Source: an uncultured Porphyromonadaceae bacterium (GTDB lineage: Bacteria > Bacteroidota > Bacteroidia > Bacteroidales > Muribaculaceae). From it: a stretch of 36,953 bases of DNA. Positions 7,291-16,578 of the stretch are shown here, piece by piece (the first letter of the stretch is position 1; each line of letters begins with the position of its first letter). The notes beneath the pieces were generated by a model. It saw only the letters and a list, made by a program, of their open reading frames with translations. It made no database searches and had not been told where the DNA came from. The stretch spans positions 1 to 36,953 of the forward strand of contig CAMWLC010000025.1 of NCBI GenBank assembly GCA_947174995.1. The letters are read 5' to 3'. The position numbers and the translations under genes were made by a program.

Positions 7291-7312
7291 GAGGAGGCCC
7301 GAAGCCTCCTCT
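7291..7312. repeat. Palindromic element copy
   Basis: GAGGAGGC-CCGAA-GCCTCCTC at 7291-7311 forms an 8-bp stem with a 5-nt loop and differs at one position from the copy in birA. It stops 4 nt before the end of the esterase gene and can add to termination there. Confidence 0.7.
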
Positions 7313-7315
7313 GCT

Positions 7316-8344
7316 TTAGCGTTTGTTGCGGGTCTGGCGGAAGAGCCATTCGCGCACGGGGGTCAGACGGTAGGCGCAGTCAAAGGAATACATGTGTTCG
7401 CTGCCGGTCTTCCCCTCTGGCACAACGGAGCCGGGGGTGAAGTTGATGATGTTGATCTTCGCTCCTTTCGAGACGAGCTGCTTGGCCAGGGCGTCCTGCT
7501 CGGCCTGCGGCAGACGGGCGCTCCACCGGGCGTATTCGTAACGCACGTCGTCCTGACGGGCCGCCAGTTCCAATCCCTTCAAGGCATCCGCCGATTTCCC
7601 CTGGTCGCCGGCGCAGATGAAGGTGAAGACGTGGTGAGCCAGCTGATCGTATGATTTCGGGTTCCAGTGGCAGTCCACAAACAACGAGCCGGCAAAGACA
7701 TTGGGATAGTTGACCGTGTAATACATAGCCAACATTCCCCCCATTGACTGGCCGGTGACGTAGATGCGGTCGCGGTCCACATGGTTCTGGTTGATCACAT
7801 AGTCAAGGAGGCGGATGGCCAGGTCAGCCTCGTCGGTGCGCTCATATTTGTCGTTGACCACCACTCCGGAGAACTGCGGCACCAACACGTATGCCGGATA
7901 GCGGCGCTGCCACTGCTCGGTGGCCCATATCAAGGCCCCGAAGCCCTGCGTGAGGGGTGTGGTGTATTCATCCCCTACGGTCGTGGCGTCGCCCATGAAC
8001 ATCACGAGCGGATAGCGCTTCGATGACTCCATGTGGACCGGTGTGTAGAGGTTGTATTTCATCGAGCGCCCGGAGGCGGGGTCGATGTATTCAAACTGCT
8101 CGAACTCCGGCAATACGGTGTTGACAAGCGTCTTGAGTTCAAGGTCGCCTGATTTGTCCACCTTGAAGGCCGAGGGCTTGTCGCCGAGTTTGATGCCATG
8201 TATGTCGGCCTCGATGGTGGTGACGGTCTTCACCGTGTCCTCCTTGTCCGAGCCACCGGAAAATCCGCATGACACGGCCAGGGGAAGGGCCGCGCAACAA
8301 GCCAGAGCGGCCAACGCCCGGGCAATGTGTTGGTTGAAATTCAT
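7316..8344 (-). CDS. Lipoprotein alpha/beta-hydrolase (esterase or peptidase)
   Basis: The 342-residue protein starts with a lipoprotein signal (lipobox LAVSC, Cys26), so it is probably anchored in the outer membrane. The catalytic domain resembles the PHB-depolymerase/prolyl-oligopeptidase-like esterases. The nucleophile elbow is GQSMGG (Ser200), with plausible partners Asp247 (CAGDQGK) and His317 (GSEHMYS). The N-terminal 90 residues look like a small beta domain before the fold begins at YNLYTPVHMESSKRYPLVMF. I prefer the ATG at 8344; one at 8356 adds four residues. The substrate cannot be told; feruloyl or acetyl esters on glycans are plausible in a gut bacterium. Confidence 0.82.
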   Translation of the reverse strand: MNFNQHIARALAALACCAALPLAVSCGFSGGSDKEDTVKTVTTIEADIHGIKLGDKPSAFKVDKSGDLELKTLVNTVLPEFEQFEYIDPASGRSMKYNLYTPVHMESSKRYPLVMFMGDATTVGDEYTTPLTQGFGALIWATEQWQRRYPAYVLVPQFSGVVVNDKYERTDEADLAIRLLDYVINQNHVDRDRIYVTGQSMGGMLAMYYTVNYPNVFAGSLFVDCHWNPKSYDQLAHHVFTFICAGDQGKSADALKGLELAARQDDVRYEYARWSARLPQAEQDALAKQLVSKGAKINIINFTPGSVVPEGKTGSEHMYSFDCAYRLTPVREWLFRQTRNKR

Positions 8345-8492
8345 ATCTATGCTCAAGTATATACTTGGGTGCTAAGTTAAGCTATGTATGCGAGGGGGAG
8401 CCCGTGAGAGTGTGCACCGGCTTTGATGCCCTCCTTATTCAGTAAACGTTAAAATTCCAAAAAATTGTGGAGGTGGCGAAATTTCCCCGATA

Positions 8493-8524
8493 TTTGGCCA
8501 ATTTGACAAAAATGAGTAATTTTG
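8493..8524 (+). promoter_or_regulatory. Promoter of the glycan gene series
   Basis: TTTG (8493-8496), 20 bp, TAATTTTG (8517-8524) is an exact consensus match. The start would be near 8531, about 47 nt before the first glycosyltransferase. It is the only promoter of this class I found before the end of the plus-strand run at 24554. Confidence 0.75.
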
Positions 8525-8577
8525 CAGGATAGTAACCCGCGAAATATGCGGGGCACTCTCCGACAGACCGCTCGCTC

Positions 8578-9849
8578 ATGACCAATCTGCTCTTCATCGG
8601 ACAACATTTCCCCCCCGGAATGATGCGCTCCTTGGGACGCGACACCCGGGGACGCGCGGGATTCTCGAACCACAATTTCGAGACTGCCCTCATGCGCGGG
8701 TTCGCCTCCCGGCCCGATACGGTCATGCGTGCCATTACCGTCCCGCTGCAATACAGCTGGCCCCGAAGCAGTTCACGGCTGAGGATTCCCCGCGAGTCCT
8801 ACTCCTTCGAGGGGGTCCCGGTCAGGGGGGTGGGATACCTGAATCTTCCGGCTTTCTCCATGCTGATGACTTCGGAGGCCATGACCCGGGCGATCCGGGA
8901 GGAGATAGAGAAGTTCGAGGGGGAGGATGTGTACATAGTGATCAACACTCCGCTGCTTCCCGTGGGGGAGGCCCTGAGGAGGCTGAAGGGGAGGGTGTCG
9001 AAAAGGATACACACCACCCTCATAGTGCCTGACATACCCTCGTGCGTGGCCTCGATGGCCGGGATGGGGGGACTCAAGGGGAGGGTGATGGGGCATATCA
9101 ACAGCCGCGCCATGAGCCTGGCCCGCGAATATGACCGCTACGTCTTCCTCACCGGGGCGATGAATGATTTCTTCAATGTCCCGGCAGACCGCTTCATGGT
9201 GATGGAGGGGCTGGTGGAGCCGACCCCTCAGGACGATGCGGCTGAAGCCGGCGCCGCGCCGGGCATGGAGGGGCGGGGCGAGGGGGAGCCGGATGTGGTG
9301 CTGTATACCGGTTCGCTGTTCGAGGTGTTTGGCGTGATGCGTCTCGTGGAGGCCTTCCTGGCCGGAAACTTCCGCAATGCCGAGCTCCGGATATGCGGCT
9401 CGGGCGACACCGCCGGGAATTTGCGTGCGATAGCCGCCCGGCACCCGAGCGTGAAGTTTCTCGGTCTCTTGGGGGCCGAGGAGACCCGTAAGCTCCAGCG
9501 ACGCGCCGCCATACTGGCCAATCCGCGTCCGGCCGGGGGGGAATACACCCGCTATTCCTTCCCGTCGAAGACCTTGGAGTATCTTGCGGCCGGGAAACCT
9601 GTGGTGATGAACCGTCTGCCGGGCATACCCGAGGAGTATGACCCCTACGTGGTCTATCCCGCCGACGAGTCGCCCCGGGCCTGGACCGAAGCCCTGCGCC
9701 GTCTGCTGGAGATGACGCCCCGGCAGCGCGAGGCCATTGGGGAGGCCGGGCGCCGGTTCGTGACCCGGTGCAAGACGCCGCAGGTGCAGACGGGGAGGAT
9801 AATGGATTTCATCACATCCGCCACGACAGGGAAGGGAAACGATTATTGA
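8578..9849 (+). CDS. Glycosyltransferase, GT4-like
   Basis: The 423-residue protein has a two-domain GT-B layout: an N-terminal half beginning LLFIGQHFPPGMM, and a C-terminal nucleotide-sugar half with VVLYTGSLFEVFGVMRLVEA, LRICGSGDT, VKFLGLLG and FPSKTLEYLAAGKPVVM, where the Glu lies in the usual E-x7-E-like donor region. It would transfer a sugar at the cytoplasmic face during assembly of a surface glycan. Sugar and linkage cannot be assigned. It is first in the series behind the promoter at 8493. Confidence 0.85.
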   Translation: MTNLLFIGQHFPPGMMRSLGRDTRGRAGFSNHNFETALMRGFASRPDTVMRAITVPLQYSWPRSSSRLRIPRESYSFEGVPVRGVGYLNLPAFSMLMTSEAMTRAIREEIEKFEGEDVYIVINTPLLPVGEALRRLKGRVSKRIHTTLIVPDIPSCVASMAGMGGLKGRVMGHINSRAMSLAREYDRYVFLTGAMNDFFNVPADRFMVMEGLVEPTPQDDAAEAGAAPGMEGRGEGEPDVVLYTGSLFEVFGVMRLVEAFLAGNFRNAELRICGSGDTAGNLRAIAARHPSVKFLGLLGAEETRKLQRRAAILANPRPAGGEYTRYSFPSKTLEYLAAGKPVVMNRLPGIPEEYDPYVVYPADESPRAWTEALRRLLEMTPRQREAIGEAGRRFVTRCKTPQVQTGRIMDFITSATTGKGNDY

Positions 9850-9865
9850 CAGAGAAAAAGAGAGA

Positions 9866-11026
9866 ATGAAGAAGATAATGCTTGTGTTCGGCACCCGCCC
9901 GGAGGCCATCAAGATGGCCCCGTTGGTCAAGGAGTTCCGCAGCCGCCCCGAAGAGTTCGCCACTACGGTGTGTGTCACGGGGCAGCACCGCGAGATGCTT
10001 GACCAGGTGCTTGACATTTTCGGCATAACCCCTGACTATGACCTTGACATAATGCGTCCCGGGCAGGACCTCTACGACGTGACGTCACGCGTGCTCACCG
10101 GTATGCGCGACGTGCTGGAGAGGGAGAAGCCCGACATGGTGCTCGTGCACGGCGACACCACGACCTCCATGGCGGCCGCCCTCGCCGCTTTTTACAGCCA
10201 CATCCCGGTGGGACACGTGGAGGCGGGACTGCGCACCCATAATCCAGCCTCCCCCTGGCCCGAGGAGATGAACCGCCAGATCACGGGCCGCATAGCCTCG
10301 CGCCACTTCGCCCCAACCCCCCTGGGACGCCGCAATCTCCTGGCCGAGAACGTCGAGGGGGAGAGCATCGAGGTGACGGGAAACACGGTGATCGACGCCC
10401 TGCGCGATGTGGTGGTGCGCATACAGGACAATCCGGAGCTGCAGCAGGAGCTCCACCGCCGCATACTCAGGGCAGGATATGACGTCCGCCGTCTCGGAGA
10501 GGGGCGCCGCCTGGTGCTCGTCACGGGCCACAGGCGCGAGAATTTCGGCGAGGGGTTCCGCTCGGTGTGCCGCGCCCTGCGCACCCTCTCGGAGAGATAC
10601 CCGGAGGTGGATTTCGTCTATCCCATGCACCTGAATCCGAATGTGCGTCGCCCGATACGGGAAGCCTTCGGAGAGGAGCTGGACCGCAAGGGGAGCAATA
10701 TGTTCTTCATAGAGCCGTTGGGCTATCTCTCGTTCGTATTCCTCATGGAGAAGGCATATATAGTGCTGACCGACAGCGGAGGTATCCAGGAGGAGGCCCC
10801 CGGCCTGGGCAAGCCGGTGCTCGTGATGCGCGACACCACGGAGCGCCCCGAGGCCCTGGAGGCCGGCACGGTGCGCCTCGTGGGCACCGACTGCCCGTTG
10901 ATCGTCTCGGAAGTCTCCCGGCTTCTTGACGACCGCCGGGCATACGAGGCGATGTCGCAGGCCGTCAATCCCTACGGCGACGGCAATGCCTGCAAAAGGA
11001 TAGCCGACGCCTGTCTCAGGTCATAA
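9866..11026 (+). CDS. wecB: UDP-N-acetylglucosamine 2-epimerase (non-hydrolysing)
   Basis: WecB interconverts UDP-GlcNAc and UDP-ManNAc, supplying ManNAc or its derivatives to surface glycans. The 386-residue protein carries the family motifs in order: FGTRPEAIKMAPLVKE at the N-terminus, HGDTTTSMAAALAAFY, VGHVEAGLRT, EEMNRQITGRIASRHFAPT, GHRRENFGEG and TDSGGIQEEAPGLGKP, with ERPEA near the end. No UDP-ManNAc dehydrogenase is visible in the window. The gene starts 16 nt after the preceding glycosyltransferase. Confidence 0.95.
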   Translation: MKKIMLVFGTRPEAIKMAPLVKEFRSRPEEFATTVCVTGQHREMLDQVLDIFGITPDYDLDIMRPGQDLYDVTSRVLTGMRDVLEREKPDMVLVHGDTTTSMAAALAAFYSHIPVGHVEAGLRTHNPASPWPEEMNRQITGRIASRHFAPTPLGRRNLLAENVEGESIEVTGNTVIDALRDVVVRIQDNPELQQELHRRILRAGYDVRRLGEGRRLVLVTGHRRENFGEGFRSVCRALRTLSERYPEVDFVYPMHLNPNVRRPIREAFGEELDRKGSNMFFIEPLGYLSFVFLMEKAYIVLTDSGGIQEEAPGLGKPVLVMRDTTERPEALEAGTVRLVGTDCPLIVSEVSRLLDDRRAYEAMSQAVNPYGDGNACKRIADACLRS

Positions 11027-11063
11027 GACCGCACATTTTCCCCCGACACATTGAAACGCATCA

Positions 11064-12185
11064 ATGATAGCACTCCTCAGATCCACCGACGGCCAACCCG
11101 ACTCACGGTTTGAGAAATACACTGACTTCCTCGCTTCCGAAGGAATCCCGGCCATCACCGTGTGCTGGGACCGCCTGGGAGTGAAGACTCCCTCAAAAGA
11201 CCGGCTCTACTACAAGCGTCCGGCCCGATACGGCGAGGGAATACGCAACCTCGTGGGCCTCGCGGGGTTCAATCTCTATATATGGAGGCAGCTGTGGCGG
11301 CGCAGGAAGGATTATAAGGTGATTCATGCCGCCGACTTCGACACGGTGCTCCCCGCCCTGATGGCCAAGCTGCTGCTCGGCAAGCGGGTGATCTACGACA
11401 TATATGACTGGTACATGGACTCGCGCGGCATCCGCAACAAGCTCGTGCGTGCCCTTTTCACCGGCATCGAATGGTTTACCGTAAAGGGGGCCGACACCGT
11501 AATAATCTGCGAGGAGGGGCGCCGCAAGCAGATAGTGTGGAAGCCGCGCAAGCTCTGGATTCTCCCTAACATACCCTCTCTTCAGACCAAGCGCCTTCCG
11601 AGAAGGAAGCCGGGGGATCCCATCAAGGTGGCTTACGTGGGCATCCTCTCGCCCGAGCGCGGACTGGAGGAGCTCATCGCCCTGGCGGAGAAAGTGCGGG
11701 ACGTGCATGTCACCGTGGGGGGATTCGGACCCCTGGAGGGGGATATGGCCGATGCGGCCCGAAGGCTTGACAACTTCACCTTCCTGGGTCGCCTCCCCTA
11801 TTCCGAAGCCCTCGAGACGATGGCGGGAGCCGACATGATCTACGCGATGTATCACACCTCCAACCCCAACCACATACTGGCCGCCCCCAACAAATATTAC
11901 GAGGGTCTCGCCCTGGGACGCCCCATCATCACCACACGCGACACGCTTGTGGGCGACAGGGTGGAGGAATCGGCCACGGGATATGTCATAGGGGAGAAAA
12001 AAGAGGACCTTGTCAAGCTGTTCAGCAGATTTAATGAGGATGAATATATTAAAATCTGTAATAATGCCGTTCATATATGGGACACCCGTTACAGCGGGTA
12101 TGTGGCACGCTTCATGAAGGAGAAATACCTCCCCTGCATACTGGCCGCCTCCCACGACAGAAGAAACGCTGACGACAAGAAATGA
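11064..12185 (+). CDS. Glycosyltransferase, GT4-like
   Basis: The 373-residue GT-B protein has an N-terminal acceptor domain (HAADFDTVLPALMAKLLLGK, VIYDIYDWYMDSR) and a C-terminal domain with KVAYVGILSPERGLEELIAL, VGGFGPLEGDM, FLGRLPYSEALETM and NKYYEGLALGRPIITT. It belongs to the same broad family as its neighbours but is clearly a separate gene. Its ATG is 37 nt after wecB and its TGA overlaps the next gene (ATGA). Confidence 0.85.
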   Translation: MIALLRSTDGQPDSRFEKYTDFLASEGIPAITVCWDRLGVKTPSKDRLYYKRPARYGEGIRNLVGLAGFNLYIWRQLWRRRKDYKVIHAADFDTVLPALMAKLLLGKRVIYDIYDWYMDSRGIRNKLVRALFTGIEWFTVKGADTVIICEEGRRKQIVWKPRKLWILPNIPSLQTKRLPRRKPGDPIKVAYVGILSPERGLEELIALAEKVRDVHVTVGGFGPLEGDMADAARRLDNFTFLGRLPYSEALETMAGADMIYAMYHTSNPNHILAAPNKYYEGLALGRPIITTRDTLVGDRVEESATGYVIGEKKEDLVKLFSRFNEDEYIKICNNAVHIWDTRYSGYVARFMKEKYLPCILAASHDRRNADDKK

Positions 12186-13237
12186 AGATATTGCATGTTA
12201 TAACCCTTAGCGGAGTAGGAGGCGCCTCAGCGGTCGTCGCCCAGCTCTCCAACGCCCTGGTGGAGCTGGGACATGAGATTATGGTCGTCGCGGGAGAGGG
12301 AGACGGAAAGCTCTTCAACCTAATGGACAAGCGTATCAAGACGCGCAGGATACCATCCCTGGTGCGCCGTATCTCCCCGCTCAACGAGCTCAAGACACTT
12401 GTCGCCCTGCGTGACGTCTACCGCCAGTTCAAGCCTGACATCATCCATCTTCATTCCTCGAAAGCCGGAATATTGGGGCGCGTGGCTTTCCCGGCTTCAA
12501 AGATAATCTACACGGTCCACGGATTCGACTCCATCCGTCTGGTATACAGGAAATTTCTCCCGCTTGAGAAATGCCTGCAAAAAAAATGCTCGGCCATCGT
12601 GGGTGTGAGCCGCTACGATGTCCGCAACCTCAATGCCGAGGGGATAAAGGAAAACGTCAGTTACGTCTACAACGGAATAACGCGCCCCGAACCCCTCGCG
12701 GAGGATCCTTTCAAAGCATGGAGGGGATACCGGCGCATAGTGCTCTGCATAGCGCGCCTGGCCGCCCCCAAGCGGCATGACCTCTTTATTGAGGTGGCAC
12801 GCAGGATGCCGGACTGCGCCTTCCTTTGGATCGGCAATCATGAAGAGCCCGACCTGGAATATCCCGACAACGTGTTTTTTATCGGAAGTATCCTCAGCGC
12901 CGGCTCCTACTCGCGGTATGCCGACGCTTTCCTTCTCCCTACCGATTACGAAGGGCTCCCGATAGTGATTATCGAGGCTATGGCCAACGGCACCCCTGTC
13001 GTCGCATCCGCCGTAGGAGGTGTGCCGGAACTGCTTGACGGAAACACCGGCTTCGCTGTAGAAAACAATCCGGACGCGATGGCCGAGAGGCTGCGAAGGA
13101 TTTTCAACGACGAGGAGTGCCGGAAAAAAATGTCGGAATCAGCCCGACAAACATACGAGAAGACATTCACCGACGGCAAGATGACCGACGGATACCTGCG
13201 CATCTACACGAAGATTCACGAAAAAAACAAAAGATGA
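12182..13237 (+). CDS. Glycosyltransferase, GT4 family
   Basis: The 351-residue protein begins MKILHVITLSGVGGASAVVA, the typical GT4 start with a glycine-rich acceptor loop. It carries IHLHSSKAGILGR, VGVSRYDVRNL, YVYNGI, IARLAAPKRHDLFIEVARRM and LPTDYEGLPIVIIEAMANGT with the E-x7-E donor motif (EGLPIVIIE). It is likely a cytoplasmic-face transferase in glycan assembly. It overlaps both neighbours by ATGA, so translation of the three genes is coupled. Confidence 0.9.
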   Translation: MKILHVITLSGVGGASAVVAQLSNALVELGHEIMVVAGEGDGKLFNLMDKRIKTRRIPSLVRRISPLNELKTLVALRDVYRQFKPDIIHLHSSKAGILGRVAFPASKIIYTVHGFDSIRLVYRKFLPLEKCLQKKCSAIVGVSRYDVRNLNAEGIKENVSYVYNGITRPEPLAEDPFKAWRGYRRIVLCIARLAAPKRHDLFIEVARRMPDCAFLWIGNHEEPDLEYPDNVFFIGSILSAGSYSRYADAFLLPTDYEGLPIVIIEAMANGTPVVASAVGGVPELLDGNTGFAVENNPDAMAERLRRIFNDEECRKKMSESARQTYEKTFTDGKMTDGYLRIYTKIHEKNKR

Positions 13238-14229
13238 AAGTCACACTAATAGGAGGAAGCGGTTTCATAGGAACCCGCCTGATAGATCTGCTCATGCAGG
13301 AACCGGATCGGTATGAACTGACCAATATCGATCTCGAACCGAGCCACTTTTTCAATGAGATAACCACCATCGGGGATGTCCGCGTGCAGGAAGATATGGA
13401 CAGGATGCTCAAGGGTTCGGATGTGGTGGTCCTCCTGGCGGCGCAACACCGCGATGATGTGACACCCGTCTCGCTATATTACGACACCAACGTGAAGGGT
13501 ATGGAGACAGCGCTCCGCGCCATGGAGCATAACGGCATCAAACGCCTCGTATTCTTCTCTTCAGTCGGTATCTACGGCATCAACAAGCCCCATCCCGACG
13601 AGTCACACCCCGCCGATCCGATCAACCACTACGGCAAGTCGAAATGGGAGGCGGAGGAAGTGCTGCGGAAATGGTATGCTTCACATCCTGACCTCAACAT
13701 CAACATAGTGCGCCCTACGGTGGTCTTCGGAGAGCGCAACCGCGGAAACGTCTACAACCTTCTTCACCAGATAGCCACGGGGCGGTTCATGATGGTCGGC
13801 AAGGGTGAGAATCAGAAGTCAATGGCATACGTGGGAAATGTGGTGGCTTTCGTGAAATATCTGATCGACCACAAGACTCAGGGATATGATGTCTTCAATT
13901 ACATCGACAAGCCCGACTGCGATATGAACCACCTTGTGGATCATGTCGGCAAAGTTCTCGGCAAGTCGATCCCGACGGTGCGTCTCCCCTATTGGCTCGG
14001 CATGGCCGGAGGCTACTGCTTCGATGCTCTCGCATTCGTCACCCGGCGCAAACTCCCGATTTCATCCGTCAGAGTGAAGAAATTCTGCGCCAACACGCGT
14101 TTCGACTCCTCGAAGGCCATGTCCATAGGGTTCGTGCCCCCATATACGCTTGACGAGGGGTTGGCGCGCACCCTGGAGTTCGAGTTCGTGCATCCCCGCA
14201 CCGACGATCTTATCTTCAAAACGGAATAG
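13234..14229 (+). CDS. NAD(P)-dependent sugar epimerase/dehydratase (SDR)
   Basis: The extended SDR has a Rossmann start MKVTLIGGSGFIGTRL (GGSGFIG, residues 7-13), the FFSSVGIYG stretch holding the catalytic Ser, and HYGKSKWEAE with the YxxxK pair. It has 331 residues. I chose the ATG at 13234, which overlaps the preceding stop by ATGA; the frame is also open upstream to 13117 but that lies inside the glycosyltransferase. The long C-terminal part (LPYWLGMAGGYCFDAL) resembles enzymes acting on nucleotide or lipid-linked sugars. Exact substrate unknown. Confidence 0.85.
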   Translation: MKVTLIGGSGFIGTRLIDLLMQEPDRYELTNIDLEPSHFFNEITTIGDVRVQEDMDRMLKGSDVVVLLAAQHRDDVTPVSLYYDTNVKGMETALRAMEHNGIKRLVFFSSVGIYGINKPHPDESHPADPINHYGKSKWEAEEVLRKWYASHPDLNINIVRPTVVFGERNRGNVYNLLHQIATGRFMMVGKGENQKSMAYVGNVVAFVKYLIDHKTQGYDVFNYIDKPDCDMNHLVDHVGKVLGKSIPTVRLPYWLGMAGGYCFDALAFVTRRKLPISSVRVKKFCANTRFDSSKAMSIGFVPPYTLDEGLARTLEFEFVHPRTDDLIFKTE

Positions 14230-14231
14230 CC

Positions 14232-15395
14232 ATGAAGGCAGCCCTCGTAGCGGTGGCCTACAACCGCATCAATTCCCTGCGCCGTCTGCTGCGCTCGCTG
14301 GAAGAGGCCGATTACGGAGACGAAAGGGTGACGCTCATCATAAGCGTCGACAAAAGCGACTCCGACGAAGTGGAACGCTTCGCCACCGCCTACGAATGGC
14401 CTCACGGACCCAAGAGGGTGAAGCTCCACAAGCGCAACATGGGTCTGCGCGCACATATCCTCTCGCAGGGAGAGGAGGAGTTTGACGAGTTCGACACGCT
14501 GGTGATTCTCGAGGACGACATCATCGTCTCCCCGGCTTTCTTCAACTTCACCCGCCATGCCGTGGAGAAATATTCCGGCGATCCCCGCATAGCCGGCATC
14601 AGCCTCTATTCGTTTCCCCTGAACTACCTGACCGGGCGCCCCTTTGCCCCCATGCACCGGGGCCATGACGTGCACTTCATGCACACGGCCCAGTCGTGGG
14701 GAGAGGTGTGGATGCGCGATTCCTGGCGCCGCTTCCACGCCTGGTACAAGGACAACACTGACTTCGGCCCCGATGCCGACGTGCCCGCCTCACTCTTCAA
14801 ATGGAGCCGCTCATGGCTCAAATATCACACGCGATACTGCATCGAGACGGGATGCTATTTCGTGTATCCCAATGTGGCCTACTCGTCAAACTGCGGCGAC
14901 GCCGGCACCCACACCGCAGGCTACAACTGCTATCAGACCATCCTTCAGACCCGCTGCGCCCTGCCGCTACGCCTTCCGGACTCGGTGGAGGAGGGGGTCA
15001 GGTATGACGCCTTTTTCGAGAACGAGGAGCTGTACGGCGCCCTCGGGCTGAGCCGCGAGGAGTGCGTGCTCGACCTCAACGGATACCGCGGGGCCGTGGC
15101 GGGACGCAGATACTGCCTGTCGTCGCTGACGCTTCCTTACTCCTCCGTCAGGAGCTTCGGTCTCAACCGCCGGCCGGTGGAGACCAACATCCTGGGCAAC
15201 GAGCCGGGGGATGAGCTCCATCTGTATGACACATCCGTCCCGGCCCCGGCGCCTCAGGCGGCGGGAGTGCCCGGCGACATACTGTATTCCTTTCGGCTGC
15301 CCGGCATGACTGCTATCGTCCGCAAATACGGTCTGCGCAGGTTCTTTACAGAACTGCTCCGTGCCGGCGTCAAGGCCCTCCTCCGACGAAAATAA
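14232..15395 (+). CDS. Glycosyltransferase, GT-A fold (GT2/GNT-I-like)
   Basis: The 387-residue protein starts AALVAVAYNRINSLRRLLRS, the usual GT-A nucleotide-sugar start, and has the metal-binding acidic motif LVILEDDIIVSPAFF around residue 95. The body (SFPLNYLTGRPFAPMHRG, HTAQSWGEVWMRDSWRRF) resembles Bacteroidetes glycosyltransferases related to the GNT-I type. The C-terminal ~90 residues are poorly conserved in appearance. It starts 2 nt after the SDR gene stops, in the same operon. Confidence 0.82.
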   Translation: MKAALVAVAYNRINSLRRLLRSLEEADYGDERVTLIISVDKSDSDEVERFATAYEWPHGPKRVKLHKRNMGLRAHILSQGEEEFDEFDTLVILEDDIIVSPAFFNFTRHAVEKYSGDPRIAGISLYSFPLNYLTGRPFAPMHRGHDVHFMHTAQSWGEVWMRDSWRRFHAWYKDNTDFGPDADVPASLFKWSRSWLKYHTRYCIETGCYFVYPNVAYSSNCGDAGTHTAGYNCYQTILQTRCALPLRLPDSVEEGVRYDAFFENEELYGALGLSREECVLDLNGYRGAVAGRRYCLSSLTLPYSSVRSFGLNRRPVETNILGNEPGDELHLYDTSVPAPAPQAAGVPGDILYSFRLPGMTAIVRKYGLRRFFTELLRAGVKALLRRK

Positions 15396-15437
15396 ACATC
15401 CGCTCCTCATCTTCCACCCAATCATATACCTCCGCTT

Positions 15438-16535
15438 ATGGCAGACAAGAAAAAAGCGCTCATCACAGGCATCACCGGCCAGGACGGCAGCTTCCTGGCG
15501 GAACTGCTCCTTGAGAAAGGCTACGAGGTGCACGGCACGATACGCCGCTCCTCCGTCGATTACCGCGAACGCATAGCCCACCTCGAGGGGCGACCGGGAT
15601 TTCATCTGCATTACGCCGACCTCACGGACTCCATGAGCATCGTGAATGTGCTCGGCAGGGTACGCCCCGACGAGGTGTACAACCTCGCGGCCCAGAGCCA
15701 TGTGCAGGTGTCGTTCGACTCCCCGGAGTTCACCGCCGAGGTGGACGCCACGGGGGTGCTTCGCATGCTGGAAGGGATACGCCAGGTGGGGATAGCCGAT
15801 ACGTGCCGCTTCTACCAGGCATCCACTTCGGAGCTTTACGGCAAGGTGGAGGAGGTGCCCCAGAACGAGAATACCCCCTTCCATCCCTATTCGCCATACG
15901 CCGTGGCCAAGCTCTATGGCTTCTGGATCGTGAAGGAATACCGCGAGGCATACGGCATGTATGCCTGCTCTGGAATACTCTTCAACCACGAGTCGGAGCG
16001 GCGCGGCGAGACCTTCGTGACCCGCAAGATCACCCTCGCGGCCGCCCGCATAGCCCAGGGGAAGCAGGAGAAGCTCTATCTGGGCAATCTCTCCAGCCTG
16101 CGCGACTGGGGATACGCGCGTGACTACGTGGAGTGCATGTGGCTCATACTCCAGCAGCCCGAGCCTGACGACTACGTCATCGCCACCGGGGAGCAGCACA
16201 GCGTGAGGGAGTTCTGCGTCAGGGCCTTCCGCCGCGCCGGTATCGAATTGAGATTCGAGGGGGAGGGACCCGACGAAAAGGGCATCGACGTGAAGACCGG
16301 GAAGGTGGTGGTGGAGGTCTCTCCCGACTTCTACCGCCCCACCGACGTGGTGAATCTCCTGGGCGACCCGACGAAGGCCCGCGAGAAACTCGGCTGGGAC
16401 CCCGGGAAAACATCCTTTGAAGAGCTTGTCAACCTTATGGTGGACTCCGATATGGCCAAAGTGGCCGCCGAGCACGCCGGCGAGCGCGTGCGCATGAATC
16501 TTGCGGAATACCTTGAGAAGGGAATAACCAAGTGA
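15438..16535 (+). CDS. gmd: GDP-mannose 4,6-dehydratase
   Basis: Gmd converts GDP-D-mannose to GDP-4-keto-6-deoxymannose, the precursor of GDP-fucose, GDP-rhamnose and related sugars. The 365-residue protein has [14 protein letters not shown] (glycine motif at residues 11-17), [30 protein letters not shown], the YAVAK catalytic pair (Tyr154, Lys158) and [20 protein letters not shown], all diagnostic for Gmd. The partner GDP-fucose synthase (fcl) is not beside it in this window, so the final sugar is unknown. Confidence 0.95.
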   Translation: MADKKKALITGITGQDGSFLAELLLEKGYEVHGTIRRSSVDYRERIAHLEGRPGFHLHYADLTDSMSIVNVLGRVRPDEVYNLAAQSHVQVSFDSPEFTAEVDATGVLRMLEGIRQVGIADTCRFYQASTSELYGKVEEVPQNENTPFHPYSPYAVAKLYGFWIVKEYREAYGMYACSGILFNHESERRGETFVTRKITLAAARIAQGKQEKLYLGNLSSLRDWGYARDYVECMWLILQQPEPDDYVIATGEQHSVREFCVRAFRRAGIELRFEGEGPDEKGIDVKTGKVVVEVSPDFYRPTDVVNLLGDPTKAREKLGWDPGKTSFEELVNLMVDSDMAKVAAEHAGERVRMNLAEYLEKGITK

Positions 16536-16578
16536 TTCTCCCCCTCACCCAAGGAGACCCTCTACAACCCTATCTGAC

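Noticed and set aside
14967-16475. 502-codon open frame opposite gmd and the preceding glycosyltransferase.
   Set aside because: gmd on the plus strand has diagnostic motifs throughout; the antisense frame has none.
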